A DNA stretch of 64,000 bases, taken from the NCBI RefSeq assembly GCF_003977685.1, contig NZ_RYZH01000033.1, positions 1 through 64,000 on the forward strand. The letters run 5' to 3'. Shown piece by piece: positions 52,375 to 60,109 of the stretch; position 1 is the first letter of the stretch, and the number at the start of each line of letters is the position of its first letter. The stretch is from Tautonia sociabilis (lineage in GTDB: Bacteria > Planctomycetota > Planctomycetia > Isosphaerales > Isosphaeraceae). Under the pieces are notes generated by a model. It did not search any database. It saw nothing but the letters and a program-made list of their open reading frames with translations, and was not told the DNA's origin. The translations under genes and the position numbers were made by a program.

Positions 52375-52684
52375 CCGCTCCTCCTGGTCGCCTCATCGCC
52401 CCCCAGATCGCTTGACCGTCCTCCATAATTCTCTGAGGACGCCCCGATCTCCCGCTCCCCTCCCTGTGGAGAGAGGGCCGGAGTCAGGGGCCCTCTGCCC
52501 GTCCCGGACACTTCGATCGTTCCGACCGAGCAATCCGGGACGGGGCTGAACGCTCTCATCGGAATCCCGGAGCGTTTCATCCCTCCAGGACCCGGTCCGG
52601 ATGCGCGCCGGGGATCGACCCGAGGCCCACCGGCACCAGAACCGGAGCGGGCCGGAACCGCAGCGCGACCGACGAGGCCCTCCC
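52375..52684. other. Intergenic region carrying a REP-like element
   Basis: 310 bases between the sulfotransferase and the DCC-family gene. It contains the hairpin repeat at 52447-52498; no gene or promoter was recognised in the rest. Confidence 0.5.
52447..52498. repeat. REP-like palindromic intergenic element
   Basis: AGAGGGCC (52472-52479) and GGCCCTCT (52489-52496) form a perfect 8-bp stem with a 9-base loop, flanked on the left by pyrimidine-rich C-T-C-C-C tracts. Read on the minus strand it translates as L-T-P-A-L-S-P-Q-G-G-E-R-E, the shadow peptide of a widespread GC-rich REP-like repeat. It lies 97 bases downstream of the sulfotransferase stop and may also act as a terminator. Confidence 0.6.
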
Positions 52685-53128
52685 ATGCCCTCGACCGCCG
52701 AGCCCCGGGCCGCCTCCCCCGACTCCGCCAGGGCGGAGACGCCGATCGCCTTCTACGACGGCGAATGCGGCCTCTGCAACCGTTTCGTCCAGTTCGTCCT
52801 GGACCACGACCCCGACGGTCGCATCCTCCTGGCCCCCCTGCAGGGGAGCACCTTCCGAGACCGCTGCCCCGACCAGGCCCCCCCCGACCTCTCCACCGTG
52901 CTGCTGCTCGACGGCGGCCGGCTCTACGACCGTTCCTCCGCCGTGCTCCGCGTTCTGAGAATCCTCCGGTTCCCGTACTCCCTCCTCGCCCGCCTCGCGC
53001 TGGTCGTCCCCCGTCCCCTGCGCGACCTCTCCTACGACCTCGTCGCCCGCCGCCGATACCGCTGGTTCGGCCGAGCCGAGGCCTGCCGACTCCCCACTCC
53101 CCGGGAGCGGGCTCGGCTCCTGCCCTGA
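52685..53128 (+). CDS. DCC-family (DUF393/YuxK) thiol-disulfide oxidoreductase
   Basis: 147 residues from the ATG at 52685. After ~20 polar residues the family motif appears: F-Y-D-G-E-C-G-L-C-N-R-F-V-Q-F, with the redox C-x-x-C and the leading Asp that give the name DCC. Later blocks are S-T-V-L-L-L-D-G-G-R-L-Y-D-R-S-S-A-V-L-R-V and Y-D-L-V-A-R-R-R-Y-R-W-F-G-R. The protein has a thioredoxin-like fold, is probably cytoplasmic, and its substrate is unknown. It lies 104 bases before the aquaporin gene on the same strand. Confidence 0.92.
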   Translation: MPSTAEPRAASPDSARAETPIAFYDGECGLCNRFVQFVLDHDPDGRILLAPLQGSTFRDRCPDQAPPDLSTVLLLDGGRLYDRSSAVLRVLRILRFPYSLLARLALVVPRPLRDLSYDLVARRRYRWFGRAEACRLPTPRERARLLP

Positions 53129-53232
53129 GCTCCCTGCGCATTTGAGAGGGGGGAGAAGGCCATGTTCGGGCCGGATCGGGTCTGGTACGTTGCCCCGATC
53201 CCGACCCAACTCTCCCCCATCGTGCGAAGATC

Positions 53233-54063
53233 ATGAATCAGCCTCCGTTGAAGTCCGCCCTGATCGGCGAGTTCCTGGGCACCGCGCTGCTCGTCCTGCT
53301 TGGAGACGGGGTCGTCGCCTCCGTGGTCCTGCTGGGCAAGCAGGCCGACTGGATCGTCATCACGACCGGCTGGGGCCTGGCCGTGATGCTCGGCGTCTCC
53401 CTCAGCGGCCGGCTCAGCGGAGGCCACATCAACCCGGCGGTCACCCTGGCGCTGGCCTCCCGAGGGCAGTTCCCCTGGCCCCGGGTCCCCGCGTACTGGG
53501 CGGCCCAGCTCGCCGGCGCCTTCGTCGGGGCGCTGCTCGTCTACGTCGACTACGCCGAGGCCTTCCGAGCCTTCGAGTCGGAGAACGGGATCACCCGGGG
53601 CGTTCTCGTCGACGGCCGCCTCGCCGGTCCGGCCGCTGGCGGAGCCGGCGTCTTCTTCACCACCCCGGCCTTCGACGTCTCCTGGCGAAGCCTCTTCAGC
53701 GAGATCCTCGGCACCTTCGTCCTCCTGCTCGGCGTCCGCACTCTATCCGATCGCCGTAACGTCCACTTCCGCGATTACTTCGAGCCCCTGCTCAACGGCC
53801 TGCTCGTCTTCGCCATCGGACTCTCACTCGGCGGCCTGACCGGCTACGCCATCAACCCCGCCCGCGATCTCGGCCCTCGCCTCGCCGCCTCCCTCCTCGG
53901 CTGGGGCCCCGCCGTCTTCCGGACGCACGACGCCTCCTTCTGGATCCCCATCGTCGGCCCCCTCATCGGGGGTGTTCTGGGCATCCTCGCCTACGACCTG
54001 CTGGTCCACCCCCACCTTCCCGAGGAGTCGGAGCCCGCCCCCGCCGGCCGCATCGTGTCCTGA
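53233..54063 (+). CDS. MIP-family channel, glycerol-facilitator type
   Basis: 276 residues, six membrane helices and two half-helices. Both NPA boxes are present: S-G-G-H-I-N-P-A-V-T (about residues 63-72) and G-Y-A-I-N-P-A-R-D-L-G-P-R (about 206-218). The Asp after the second N-P-A-R is the mark of aquaglyceroporins such as GlpF, so glycerol or other small polyols are likely permeants. A Pro/Ala-rich tail ends the protein. No glpK or glpD is seen nearby. The extended -10-like TGGTACGTT at 53183-53191 may be its promoter. Confidence 0.93.
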   Translation: MNQPPLKSALIGEFLGTALLVLLGDGVVASVVLLGKQADWIVITTGWGLAVMLGVSLSGRLSGGHINPAVTLALASRGQFPWPRVPAYWAAQLAGAFVGALLVYVDYAEAFRAFESENGITRGVLVDGRLAGPAAGGAGVFFTTPAFDVSWRSLFSEILGTFVLLLGVRTLSDRRNVHFRDYFEPLLNGLLVFAIGLSLGGLTGYAINPARDLGPRLAASLLGWGPAVFRTHDASFWIPIVGPLIGGVLGILAYDLLVHPHLPEESEPAPAGRIVS

Positions 54064-54120
54064 CCGGCCCCGGATACGTCCCGTCGACAGGGACGAGACG
54101 TTCCATCAAGACGACGCGAC

Positions 54121-54150
54121 GCAATACAGAACAAAGCAATACAGAACAAA
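54121..54150. repeat. Tandem 15-bp repeat followed by an A-tract
   Basis: Two perfect head-to-tail copies of GCAATACAGAACAAA (54121-54135, 54136-54150) run into a ten-base A run (54148-54157), then ATAAAAACAC. This is the most A-rich stretch of the window. It begins 58 bases after the aquaporin stop. It may be an operator, a curved-DNA site or a replication-slippage product. Confidence 0.7.
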
Positions 54151-54558
54151 AAAAAAACAGATAAAAACACGGAGGGGGAGGCGGGCGATGGCCCGCACTC
54201 ACCGGATCCGTCTTCGGACTCGCTCCCCGGCCGGTGGCGGAAACCGATCCGACTCCCCGGCATCCCTCTTCAGGGGCTCCGCGTCGAGGGCCAGGCCCGG
54301 CGATCGGAACGCCGGGCGGCACGTCCCTGGAGCGTCGTTCCGCTCGCAGGGACCTCCTCCCTCCTCGTCCGAAGAGACGAGGGGGACGTCGCCACCGGTT
54401 CCTGCCGGGGCGACGGCTCTGCCGGATCGCGTCCGTTTCCGTCCTCCAGGGGGTGATCTCGGCGCCACTCCGGGGGCCCCTGAGGAGTCGCCCGCCCGGA
54501 ACCCGAGCCGACGTGCGCCCATCTCGATGATCCGATCGACCGTGGGTTCCCCGGTGCG

Positions 54559-54587
54559 TTGTGTTTCCCTGTGTCCGGGCCGACAAT
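54559..54587 (+). promoter_or_regulatory. Possible promoter of the ABC transporter genes
   Basis: TTGTGT (54559-54564), 17 bases, GACAAT (54582-54587). The -10 matches four of six consensus positions and the -35 three, so this is weaker than the other promoters called here. It would start transcription about 70 bases before the ATG at 54663. Confidence 0.35.
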
Positions 54588-54662
54588 GGGGCGATCCGGG
54601 AGCCGCTCCCCCGTCGGCGGAGACGGGGCCCCGGGCGGCGGAACGAGGGGGCGGGATCGAGG

Positions 54663-55565
54663 ATGATCGTCACCGAGGGGTTGACCAAGTCTTACGGCAA
54701 GTTCCCGGCCGTCCGGGACGTGTCGATGGAGGTCAGGAGCGGCGAGGTCTTCGGCCTGCTGGGACCGAACGGATCGGGCAAGACGACAACGATCCGCATG
54801 ATCCTCGGCCTGCTGAGGCCGTCGAGCGGCTCCGCCGCGGTCGCCGGTTTCGATTGCTGGCGGGAGAGCCTGCAGGTGCGCCGCCGCGTCTCCTACTTGC
54901 CAGGAGAGGTCCGCCTGCCGGGCGCGGCCCGGGGATACCAGCTGCTGAAATACCTCAACGCGCTCCGGGGCGGGGTCGGGCTGGACCGGGCCGTCGCCCT
55001 GGCCGAGCGAGTCATGGGGCTGGACCTGAGCAAGAAGGTCCGCACTTTCTCCACCGGCATGAAGCAGAAGCTCGCCCTGGCGCAGGCGTTCGCCGACCCG
55101 GTCGACGTGCTGATCCTCGACGAGCCGACCTCGGCCCTCGACCCATCGGCCCGCAACATCGTCCTCGGGCTCGTCGCCGAGGCGAGGAAGGCCGGCCAGA
55201 CGGTCATCTTCTCCGGCCACGTCCTCTCGGAGGTCGAACAGGTCGCCGACCGCGTCGCCATCATGCGGCGCGGCCGGCTGATGCACGTGGAAGACATGCA
55301 CGAGCGCCGGCGCAACCTCCGCCTGCTGCTTCTCCGCTTCCAGGGGACCCCGCCGGAATCGCTCCCTGAGGAGCTGCAGCTCTCGGTCCGAGAGCGCAAC
55401 GGAGAGGTCCTCTTCCTCGAGCATCGAGGGGCCGTCGGCCCGCTGCTCTCCTGGCTCCATTCCCAGCCGGTGGCCGACCTGGCGATCGGCACCGAGGATC
55501 TCCGCACCCTCTACGACCGCTACCACGGACCCAACGCCGAGGCCGATGCCGAGGACCGCCGATGA
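54663..55565 (+). CDS. ABC transporter ATP-binding protein
   Basis: 300 residues. Walker A is G-P-N-G-S-G-K-T-T-T (about residues 37-46), the signature is F-S-T-G-M-K-Q-K-L-A-L-A, Walker B is V-L-I-L-D-E-P-T-S-A-L-D-P and the H-loop is F-S-G-H-V-L-S-E-V. The sequence Y-L-P-G-E-V-R-L-P-G instead of a standard Q-loop motif, and the F-S-T-G-M-K-Q-K signature, are typical of type-2 exporter ATPases (CcmA/NatA/YhaQ-like). A ~75-residue C-terminal extension follows the ATPase core. Its stop overlaps the permease start by ATGA, so the two subunits form one exporter. Confidence 0.95.
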   Translation: MIVTEGLTKSYGKFPAVRDVSMEVRSGEVFGLLGPNGSGKTTTIRMILGLLRPSSGSAAVAGFDCWRESLQVRRRVSYLPGEVRLPGAARGYQLLKYLNALRGGVGLDRAVALAERVMGLDLSKKVRTFSTGMKQKLALAQAFADPVDVLILDEPTSALDPSARNIVLGLVAEARKAGQTVIFSGHVLSEVEQVADRVAIMRRGRLMHVEDMHERRRNLRLLLLRFQGTPPESLPEELQLSVRERNGEVLFLEHRGAVGPLLSWLHSQPVADLAIGTEDLRTLYDRYHGPNAEADAEDRR

Positions 55566-56500
55566 CCGTGCTTACAATTGCCCGCCGGCAGCTCGGCGAG
55601 ACGCGGTGGTCGCTCCTGTTCTCGGCCGCGGCCTTCTTCGGGCTCGCCCTGCTCTGGAACTGGGGCATCTCCGAGTATCAGTTCCGGGAAGAGACCCCCG
55701 AGGAGTCCCCTCCCGCCGCCCCCTCGGCCGAGGTCAACGATGGCGACGCCTCGCCGACCGAAGAGCCGACGGATGACGCCTCGCGCCGACGTCGACGGAG
55801 AGGACGTCCCGGCCCCCAGGTCTACGTCGCGTTCGGTGTTCCGGGCGATCGCGTCCTCGGCCTGCCCCCCGACCAGACACCCACCCTGCTCATGCAGGTG
55901 GCAATGGCCAATCACCCGCTCGTCTTTCTCGTCGTGCTCGGCTGGGGGATCGGCCGCGCCTCGGCGGCGGTGGCCGGCGAGATCGAACGCGGCACGCTCG
56001 ACCTGACCCTCTCCCGTCCTGTCCGCCGGTCGACCTACATGCTGGCGCAGCTCCTTGCCGCCGTTGTCGTCTTCGGCGTGCTCGGCCTGTCGATCGCCGC
56101 CGGGCACCTCGTCTCCGACCAATTCTTCCGGCTGAACGAGCCCCCTTCGCCTGCGGACTACCTGCCGATGGTCGCCTCGCTCGCGGCCCTCGGGCTGGCG
56201 GTCTTCGGCTATACGCTGCCGATTTCCGCCAGCGACCTGTCCCGGGCCCGCGCCGGCATCATCGGTCTGGGAATCACACTCGCCGGCATCGCCGCCCTCA
56301 TCTTCGCCCGTCAGTACGAAGACTACGAGTGGACGGCCGACCTCTCCGTCTTCCAGTACTACGCCCCTGTGGGCATCACCCTGGAGGGCTCGAGCGAGCA
56401 GTATACCGACCTCTCGATCCTCCTCGGCATCTTTGCCGCCGGAGGGCTGCTCGCCCTGCTCGCCTTCTCCCGCCGCGACCTACCCAGCAACAGCGGCTAA
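55562..56500 (+). CDS. ABC-2 type transporter permease
   Basis: 312 residues. The first helix is at about 16-34 (L-L-F-S-A-A-A-F-F-G-L-A-L-L-W). A ~70-residue polar, arginine-rich loop follows (about 38-110), then five or so further helices. The motif A-G-E-I-E-R-G-T-L-D-L-T-L-S-R-P-V-R-R matches the cytoplasmic coupling helix of ABC-2 permeases ('E-x-G-T-L-x-x-L-L-x-x-P'). The last helix ends in a short basic tail. With the ATPase at 54663 it would form an exporter; the substrate is unknown. The esterase gene follows 35 bases downstream and may be co-transcribed. Confidence 0.9.
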   Translation: MTVLTIARRQLGETRWSLLFSAAAFFGLALLWNWGISEYQFREETPEESPPAAPSAEVNDGDASPTEEPTDDASRRRRRRGRPGPQVYVAFGVPGDRVLGLPPDQTPTLLMQVAMANHPLVFLVVLGWGIGRASAAVAGEIERGTLDLTLSRPVRRSTYMLAQLLAAVVVFGVLGLSIAAGHLVSDQFFRLNEPPSPADYLPMVASLAALGLAVFGYTLPISASDLSRARAGIIGLGITLAGIAALIFARQYEDYEWTADLSVFQYYAPVGITLEGSSEQYTDLSILLGIFAAGGLLALLAFSRRDLPSNSG

Positions 56501-56535
56501 CCGCTCCACCCCTCAATGACCGGAGGAACGCGACG

Positions 56536-58710
56536 ATGCCCCGGACGCCGGCCCTGCTGCTCATCCCCCTCGCCGTCCTCGCCTCGACGACGGCCCGATC
56601 GGCCGACGACCCACCCCTGGCCGAGTATTTCCTGGCCGAGGTCGACCGGATCACCACCGAGCCGCTGCTTGGCATCGACTCGCTCGATCAGTGGCAGGCC
56701 CGCCGCCCTGAGCTCCAGCGCCGGCTTCGCTCGATGATCGGCCTCGACCCGATACCCGAGCGGACCGACCTGAAGGTCGAGATCCGAGGCACGGTCGAGC
56801 GTCCCGACTTCGTCGTCGAACGCCTGCTCTACCAGTCTTCCCCCGGACTGTACGTCACCGCGAACCTCTACCGGCCGAAGCAGGTTGACGGGAAGCTCCC
56901 GGCCGTCCTCTATGTCTGTGGTCACGCCAGTGTGGTCCAGGACGGCGTGATCTACGGGTGCAAGGCCCATTATCAGCACCACGCCGCGTGGTACGCCGCC
57001 AACGGCTACGTCTGCCTCGTGGTCGACACCCTCCAGCTCGGCGAGATCCCCGGCCTGCACCACGGCACCTACCGCGAGGGGAAATGGTGGTGGCAGTCGC
57101 TCGGCTACACCCCCACCGGGATCGAGGTCTGGAACGCCATCCGAGCCGTCGATTACTTGCAGTCCCGCCCCGAGGTCGACCCCGATCGCATCGGGGTCAG
57201 CGGCCGATCCGGCGGGGGGGCGATCTCCTGGTACCTCGGCGCCGTCGACGACCGCCTCGCCGCGGTCATCCCCGTGGCCGGCATCACCGACCTGCACGAC
57301 CACCTTGTCGAGGGCGGCCCCACCGGCGACTACCCCAATGGAGTCGTCGAGGGGCACTGCGACTGCATGTACCTCGTCAACACCGACCGCTGGGACTTCG
57401 ACGTGGTCGCCGCCCTGGTCGCCCCCAAGCCCCTGCTGGTCGAGAACACCGACCGCGACCCCATCTTCCCCGAGGCCGGCGTCCGCCGCATCTATGAGCA
57501 ATTACAAAAGGTCTACTCCTGGTACGACGCCTCCGACCGCCTCGGCCTTGTCGTCGGCGAGGGAGGCCACCAGGATACCGAGGAGATCCGCCACCCTTCC
57601 TATGCCTTCATGAACACCTGGCTCAAGGGTGAGCCGACCGACCCTGCCGACATCGACGAGCCCGACCGCCACGTGCCCATCGAATTGCTCAAAGTGCTCG
57701 AACCCGACGAGCCCATCCCCGCCGATTCCCGCAACGCCTCCATCGACGAGTCGTTCGTCCCCGCCGCCGAGCCCCCTCCCGTCCCCGCCACCGAATCGGA
57801 ATGGCAGATCCTCCGGGATCGCTGGATGTCCCTCCTCCGCACCGAGGTCTTCGCCGGCTGGCCCGACGAGGACGCCGCCGGTCCCCTCGACGCGGAGATC
57901 GCCTTCGAGCGTGAGGTTCCCGTCCTTGATCGCCGCGCCCGGGCGATCGACTTCACCGCCCAACCCGGCATCCGCCTTCGCGCCTACCTCACCTGGCCCG
58001 CCAATCAGGATGCCCCCGCCGGCCCGGCCCGCGTGCTCGTCCTCGGCGAGGACTCCTGGGACGACCTCCTCCCTTGGGTCGAGCTCATCGAGGGCCGAGC
58101 CGACGACGCTCAACAGGACGAACTCCGCCAGCTCCTGGCCCGGATCGAGGACCCGCAGTCTCCCCAGGAGATCCTGAGCGAGCATCCCTTCCTCTTCCTG
58201 CTCGCCGCCGCCGCCGACCCCGGCCCGCTGGCAATCGTCCTCCCTCGAGGGGTCGGACCCTCCTCGTGGGAGGACGGCCGGCAGGACACCCACATCCGTC
58301 GCCGCTTCGCCCTCCTCGGCCAGACGCTTGACGGCATGCGTGCGTTCGATGTCCGCCGCGCTCTCGGCGCCCTCGCCTCCCCCGAGGCCGGCCTCGGAGC
58401 CGAGTCCCCCCGGTTCGTGCTCTACGCCCGGGGCGAGGCCGTGCCAGTCGCCCTCTGGGCCGCTGTCTTCGAGCCCGAGGATTCGGTCGTGATGGTCGCG
58501 CTCTTCGACCCGCCCTCCTCGATCCGGGACGGGCCCGCCTTCCTCAACCTTTCCCGGGTGCTCGACCCGCCCCAGGCCGTCGCGCTGCTCGGCCCTCGTC
58601 TCGTCCTGATCCAAGGCGACGAGCCCGGTGCATATTCCTGGGTCATCGAGGCCGCCCGATCGCTCGGGACCGGACTCCTCCCCCGGATCGTCGGCCTCGA
58701 AGCGCCCTGA
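56536..58710 (+). CDS. Secreted acetyl-xylan-esterase-like alpha/beta hydrolase, two-part
   Basis: 724 residues. GGAGGAACGCGACG precedes the ATG; residues 1-23 are a signal peptide (L-L-L-I-P-L-A-V-L-A-S-T-T-A-R-S-A-D-D). The first half is an alpha/beta hydrolase: P-A-V-L-Y-V-C-G-H-A, the nucleophile elbow I-G-V-S-G-R-S-G-G-G, D-R-D-P-I-F-P and a late G-E-G-G-H-Q-D-T carrying the likely His. The second half (about 420-724) has hydrolase-like strands (A-R-V-L-V-L-G-E-D-S-W, L-A-I-V-L-P-R-G-V-G) but no G-x-S-x-G, so it looks like a degenerate duplicate. Large secreted esterases of this kind are frequent in planctomycetes and are thought to deacylate polysaccharides. Confidence 0.85.
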   Translation: MPRTPALLLIPLAVLASTTARSADDPPLAEYFLAEVDRITTEPLLGIDSLDQWQARRPELQRRLRSMIGLDPIPERTDLKVEIRGTVERPDFVVERLLYQSSPGLYVTANLYRPKQVDGKLPAVLYVCGHASVVQDGVIYGCKAHYQHHAAWYAANGYVCLVVDTLQLGEIPGLHHGTYREGKWWWQSLGYTPTGIEVWNAIRAVDYLQSRPEVDPDRIGVSGRSGGGAISWYLGAVDDRLAAVIPVAGITDLHDHLVEGGPTGDYPNGVVEGHCDCMYLVNTDRWDFDVVAALVAPKPLLVENTDRDPIFPEAGVRRIYEQLQKVYSWYDASDRLGLVVGEGGHQDTEEIRHPSYAFMNTWLKGEPTDPADIDEPDRHVPIELLKVLEPDEPIPADSRNASIDESFVPAAEPPPVPATESEWQILRDRWMSLLRTEVFAGWPDEDAAGPLDAEIAFEREVPVLDRRARAIDFTAQPGIRLRAYLTWPANQDAPAGPARVLVLGEDSWDDLLPWVELIEGRADDAQQDELRQLLARIEDPQSPQEILSEHPFLFLLAAAADPGPLAIVLPRGVGPSSWEDGRQDTHIRRRFALLGQTLDGMRAFDVRRALGALASPEAGLGAESPRFVLYARGEAVPVALWAAVFEPEDSVVMVALFDPPSSIRDGPAFLNLSRVLDPPQAVALLGPRLVLIQGDEPGAYSWVIEAARSLGTGLLPRIVGLEAP

Positions 58711-58738
58711 CGGCGGCCACCCTGAGGGATCGTCCCGT

Positions 58739-59422
58739 TCAGCCTCCGTCGGCCCGGGGCGATCCCAGTTCCCGAACGCTCAGGTCCTTGAACTCCACCC
58801 GGCCATCGTGGCACTGCAAGCCGATCCGGCCGGCGGTCCGCTTCAGGCCGGTATGCTCCTCCTCCAGCTCGGGATGCTGATCGAGCCGGTCGTCAACGAC
58901 CGTCGCCCCGTTCAGGAGGATCGCCAGGCGGGGGCCTTCCAGTCGGATTGCCAGGTCGTTCCACTCGCCGACCGGCTTCAGGTGGCCGGGCTCGGCCGGG
59001 GCGACGTGGTAGAGCGAACCGCAGCGCTGCCAAGGCTGGATCGAGGCGTATCTCGGATGCGGGTCGTCGAGGATCTGGATCTCCATCCCGGTCCGGGAGA
59101 TATGTGAGGTATCCGCCGGAGCCCTCAGGTAGACTCCCGAGTTGCTCCCCGGCTCGACGATCCGGAACCGGAGCCTCAATTCGAAGTCGCCGTAGTCCCT
59201 CCTCGTGCCGATCCAGCCGCCTCCCTCGCCATCCATCACGATCGCGCCGTCCTCGACCCGCCACGCTTCCGGATTCCGGCCGCCGAAGCGTTCCCAGCCG
59301 TCGAGCGAGACGCCGTCGAAGAGGGGCAGGAGACCGGCGTCCCCCTCCTGGACCGATGTTGGTGCGTCGTCGCCGCCGAGCAGGGCGACGGCGATCAGGC
59401 AGGGCAGCGCGGGGCTCATCAT
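58739..59422 (-). CDS. DUF1080 (3-keto-disaccharide hydrolase-like) protein
   Basis: 227 residues from the first of two adjacent ATGs (59422/59419). The signal peptide covers residues ~1-17. The DUF1080 pattern is clear: L-F-D-G-V-S-L-D-G-W-E-R-F-G, W-R-V-E-D-G-A-I-V, Y-G-D-F-E-L-R-L-R-F-R, and the S-N-S-G-V-Y-L-R-A loop with G-M-E-I-Q-I-L-D-D. The family has a concanavalin-like fold; some members hydrolyse 3-keto-glycosides. It lies tail to tail with the esterase gene, with only 28 bases between the stops. Confidence 0.92.
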   Translation of the reverse strand: MMSPALPCLIAVALLGGDDAPTSVQEGDAGLLPLFDGVSLDGWERFGGRNPEAWRVEDGAIVMDGEGGGWIGTRRDYGDFELRLRFRIVEPGSNSGVYLRAPADTSHISRTGMEIQILDDPHPRYASIQPWQRCGSLYHVAPAEPGHLKPVGEWNDLAIRLEGPRLAILLNGATVVDDRLDQHPELEEEHTGLKRTAGRIGLQCHDGRVEFKDLSVRELGSPRADGG

Positions 59423-59656
59423 GGGACGCGGTCCTCCGAGGGCCTCCGGGCGAGGCGAGGTCGCCCGTCGGCTTCGCGATGGCGGGAACCGTGGCTCGAC
59501 TCGACGGAGCAAACGGCGTCATCCCGAGGGAGATGAACGCTGAATGATGCCGGAGCGCCCCCGCCCGGCACAATCCCCGAGTCCGGCTCCCTCTCCCGAT
59601 CATCCGGCAATCGGCATCCGGCTCCCTCGCCCCCGGACGGACGCTCCCTCGCCGCC

Positions 59657-59983
59657 TCAGGTCGATCCCCACGGCCGAACAATCGCCGCCGCCTCGAGAC
59701 TCGGATCGTCCAGATCGGTGACCCGGAATCTCAGGCCCGGCTCGACCGGCACGGGCAGCGCGAGCTTGAACCGGATGCAGGTGCAGTCCCGCTCGCTCAG
59801 CGACGCTAGTGGATGCCTTCGGATGACGGTCGCCTCCACGTCCGCCGTCCGGATGTGGACGGCCCAGGCCGATCCTTCCACGCAACGCGCCAGGAACTCG
59901 TCGATCCGGTTTGGATCGCTCACTGTGACCAGCGCATCCACTCGGTCGACTTCCCTCGCGTCGGGGTCGCTGTTCCCGGGCAT
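59657..59983 (-). CDS. Small hypothetical protein, possibly EF-Tu-domain-like
   Basis: 108 residues from the ATG at 59983; the frame extends 27 residues further to an ATG at 60064. It has no signal peptide or membrane segment. The C-terminal half reads C-I-R-F-K-L-A-L-P-V-P-V-E-P-G-L-R-F-R-V-T-D, whose P-V-x-x-E-P-G-x-R-F core resembles the last strands of translation-factor domain 3, a small beta barrel sometimes found alone in planctomycete genomes. The first half (V-D-A-L-V-T-V-S-D) is not recognised. The assignment is tentative. It lies 126 bases downstream of the 401-residue hypothetical gene on the same strand. Confidence 0.5.
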   Translation of the reverse strand: MPGNSDPDAREVDRVDALVTVSDPNRIDEFLARCVEGSAWAVHIRTADVEATVIRRHPLASLSERDCTCIRFKLALPVPVEPGLRFRVTDLDDPSLEAAAIVRPWGST

Positions 59984-60109
59984 CAGTCGCTCTCCCGTGC
60001 AAGGGACTGGGGGCAGGGTCGGGGACGGGATGCGGTCGATCAGCCGGCTTCCCGCTTCAGCCATCCGGCATGCCGGCCCCCCCCTCGACCCATTCTCCCC
60101 TCAGGCCGC

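Larger units (their letters stand above)
54064..54662. other. Long intergenic region between the aquaporin and ABC genes
   Basis: 599 bases. The first part holds an A-rich stretch with a 15-bp tandem duplication (54121-54150) and a 10-base A run. The end holds the promoter candidate at 54559-54587. The middle is GC-rich; its open frames are arginine-rich and I see no gene. Confidence 0.5.

Noticed and set aside
54121-54150. Considered as a CRISPR fragment
   Set aside because: Two directly adjacent 15-bp copies without spacers and no cas genes nearby.
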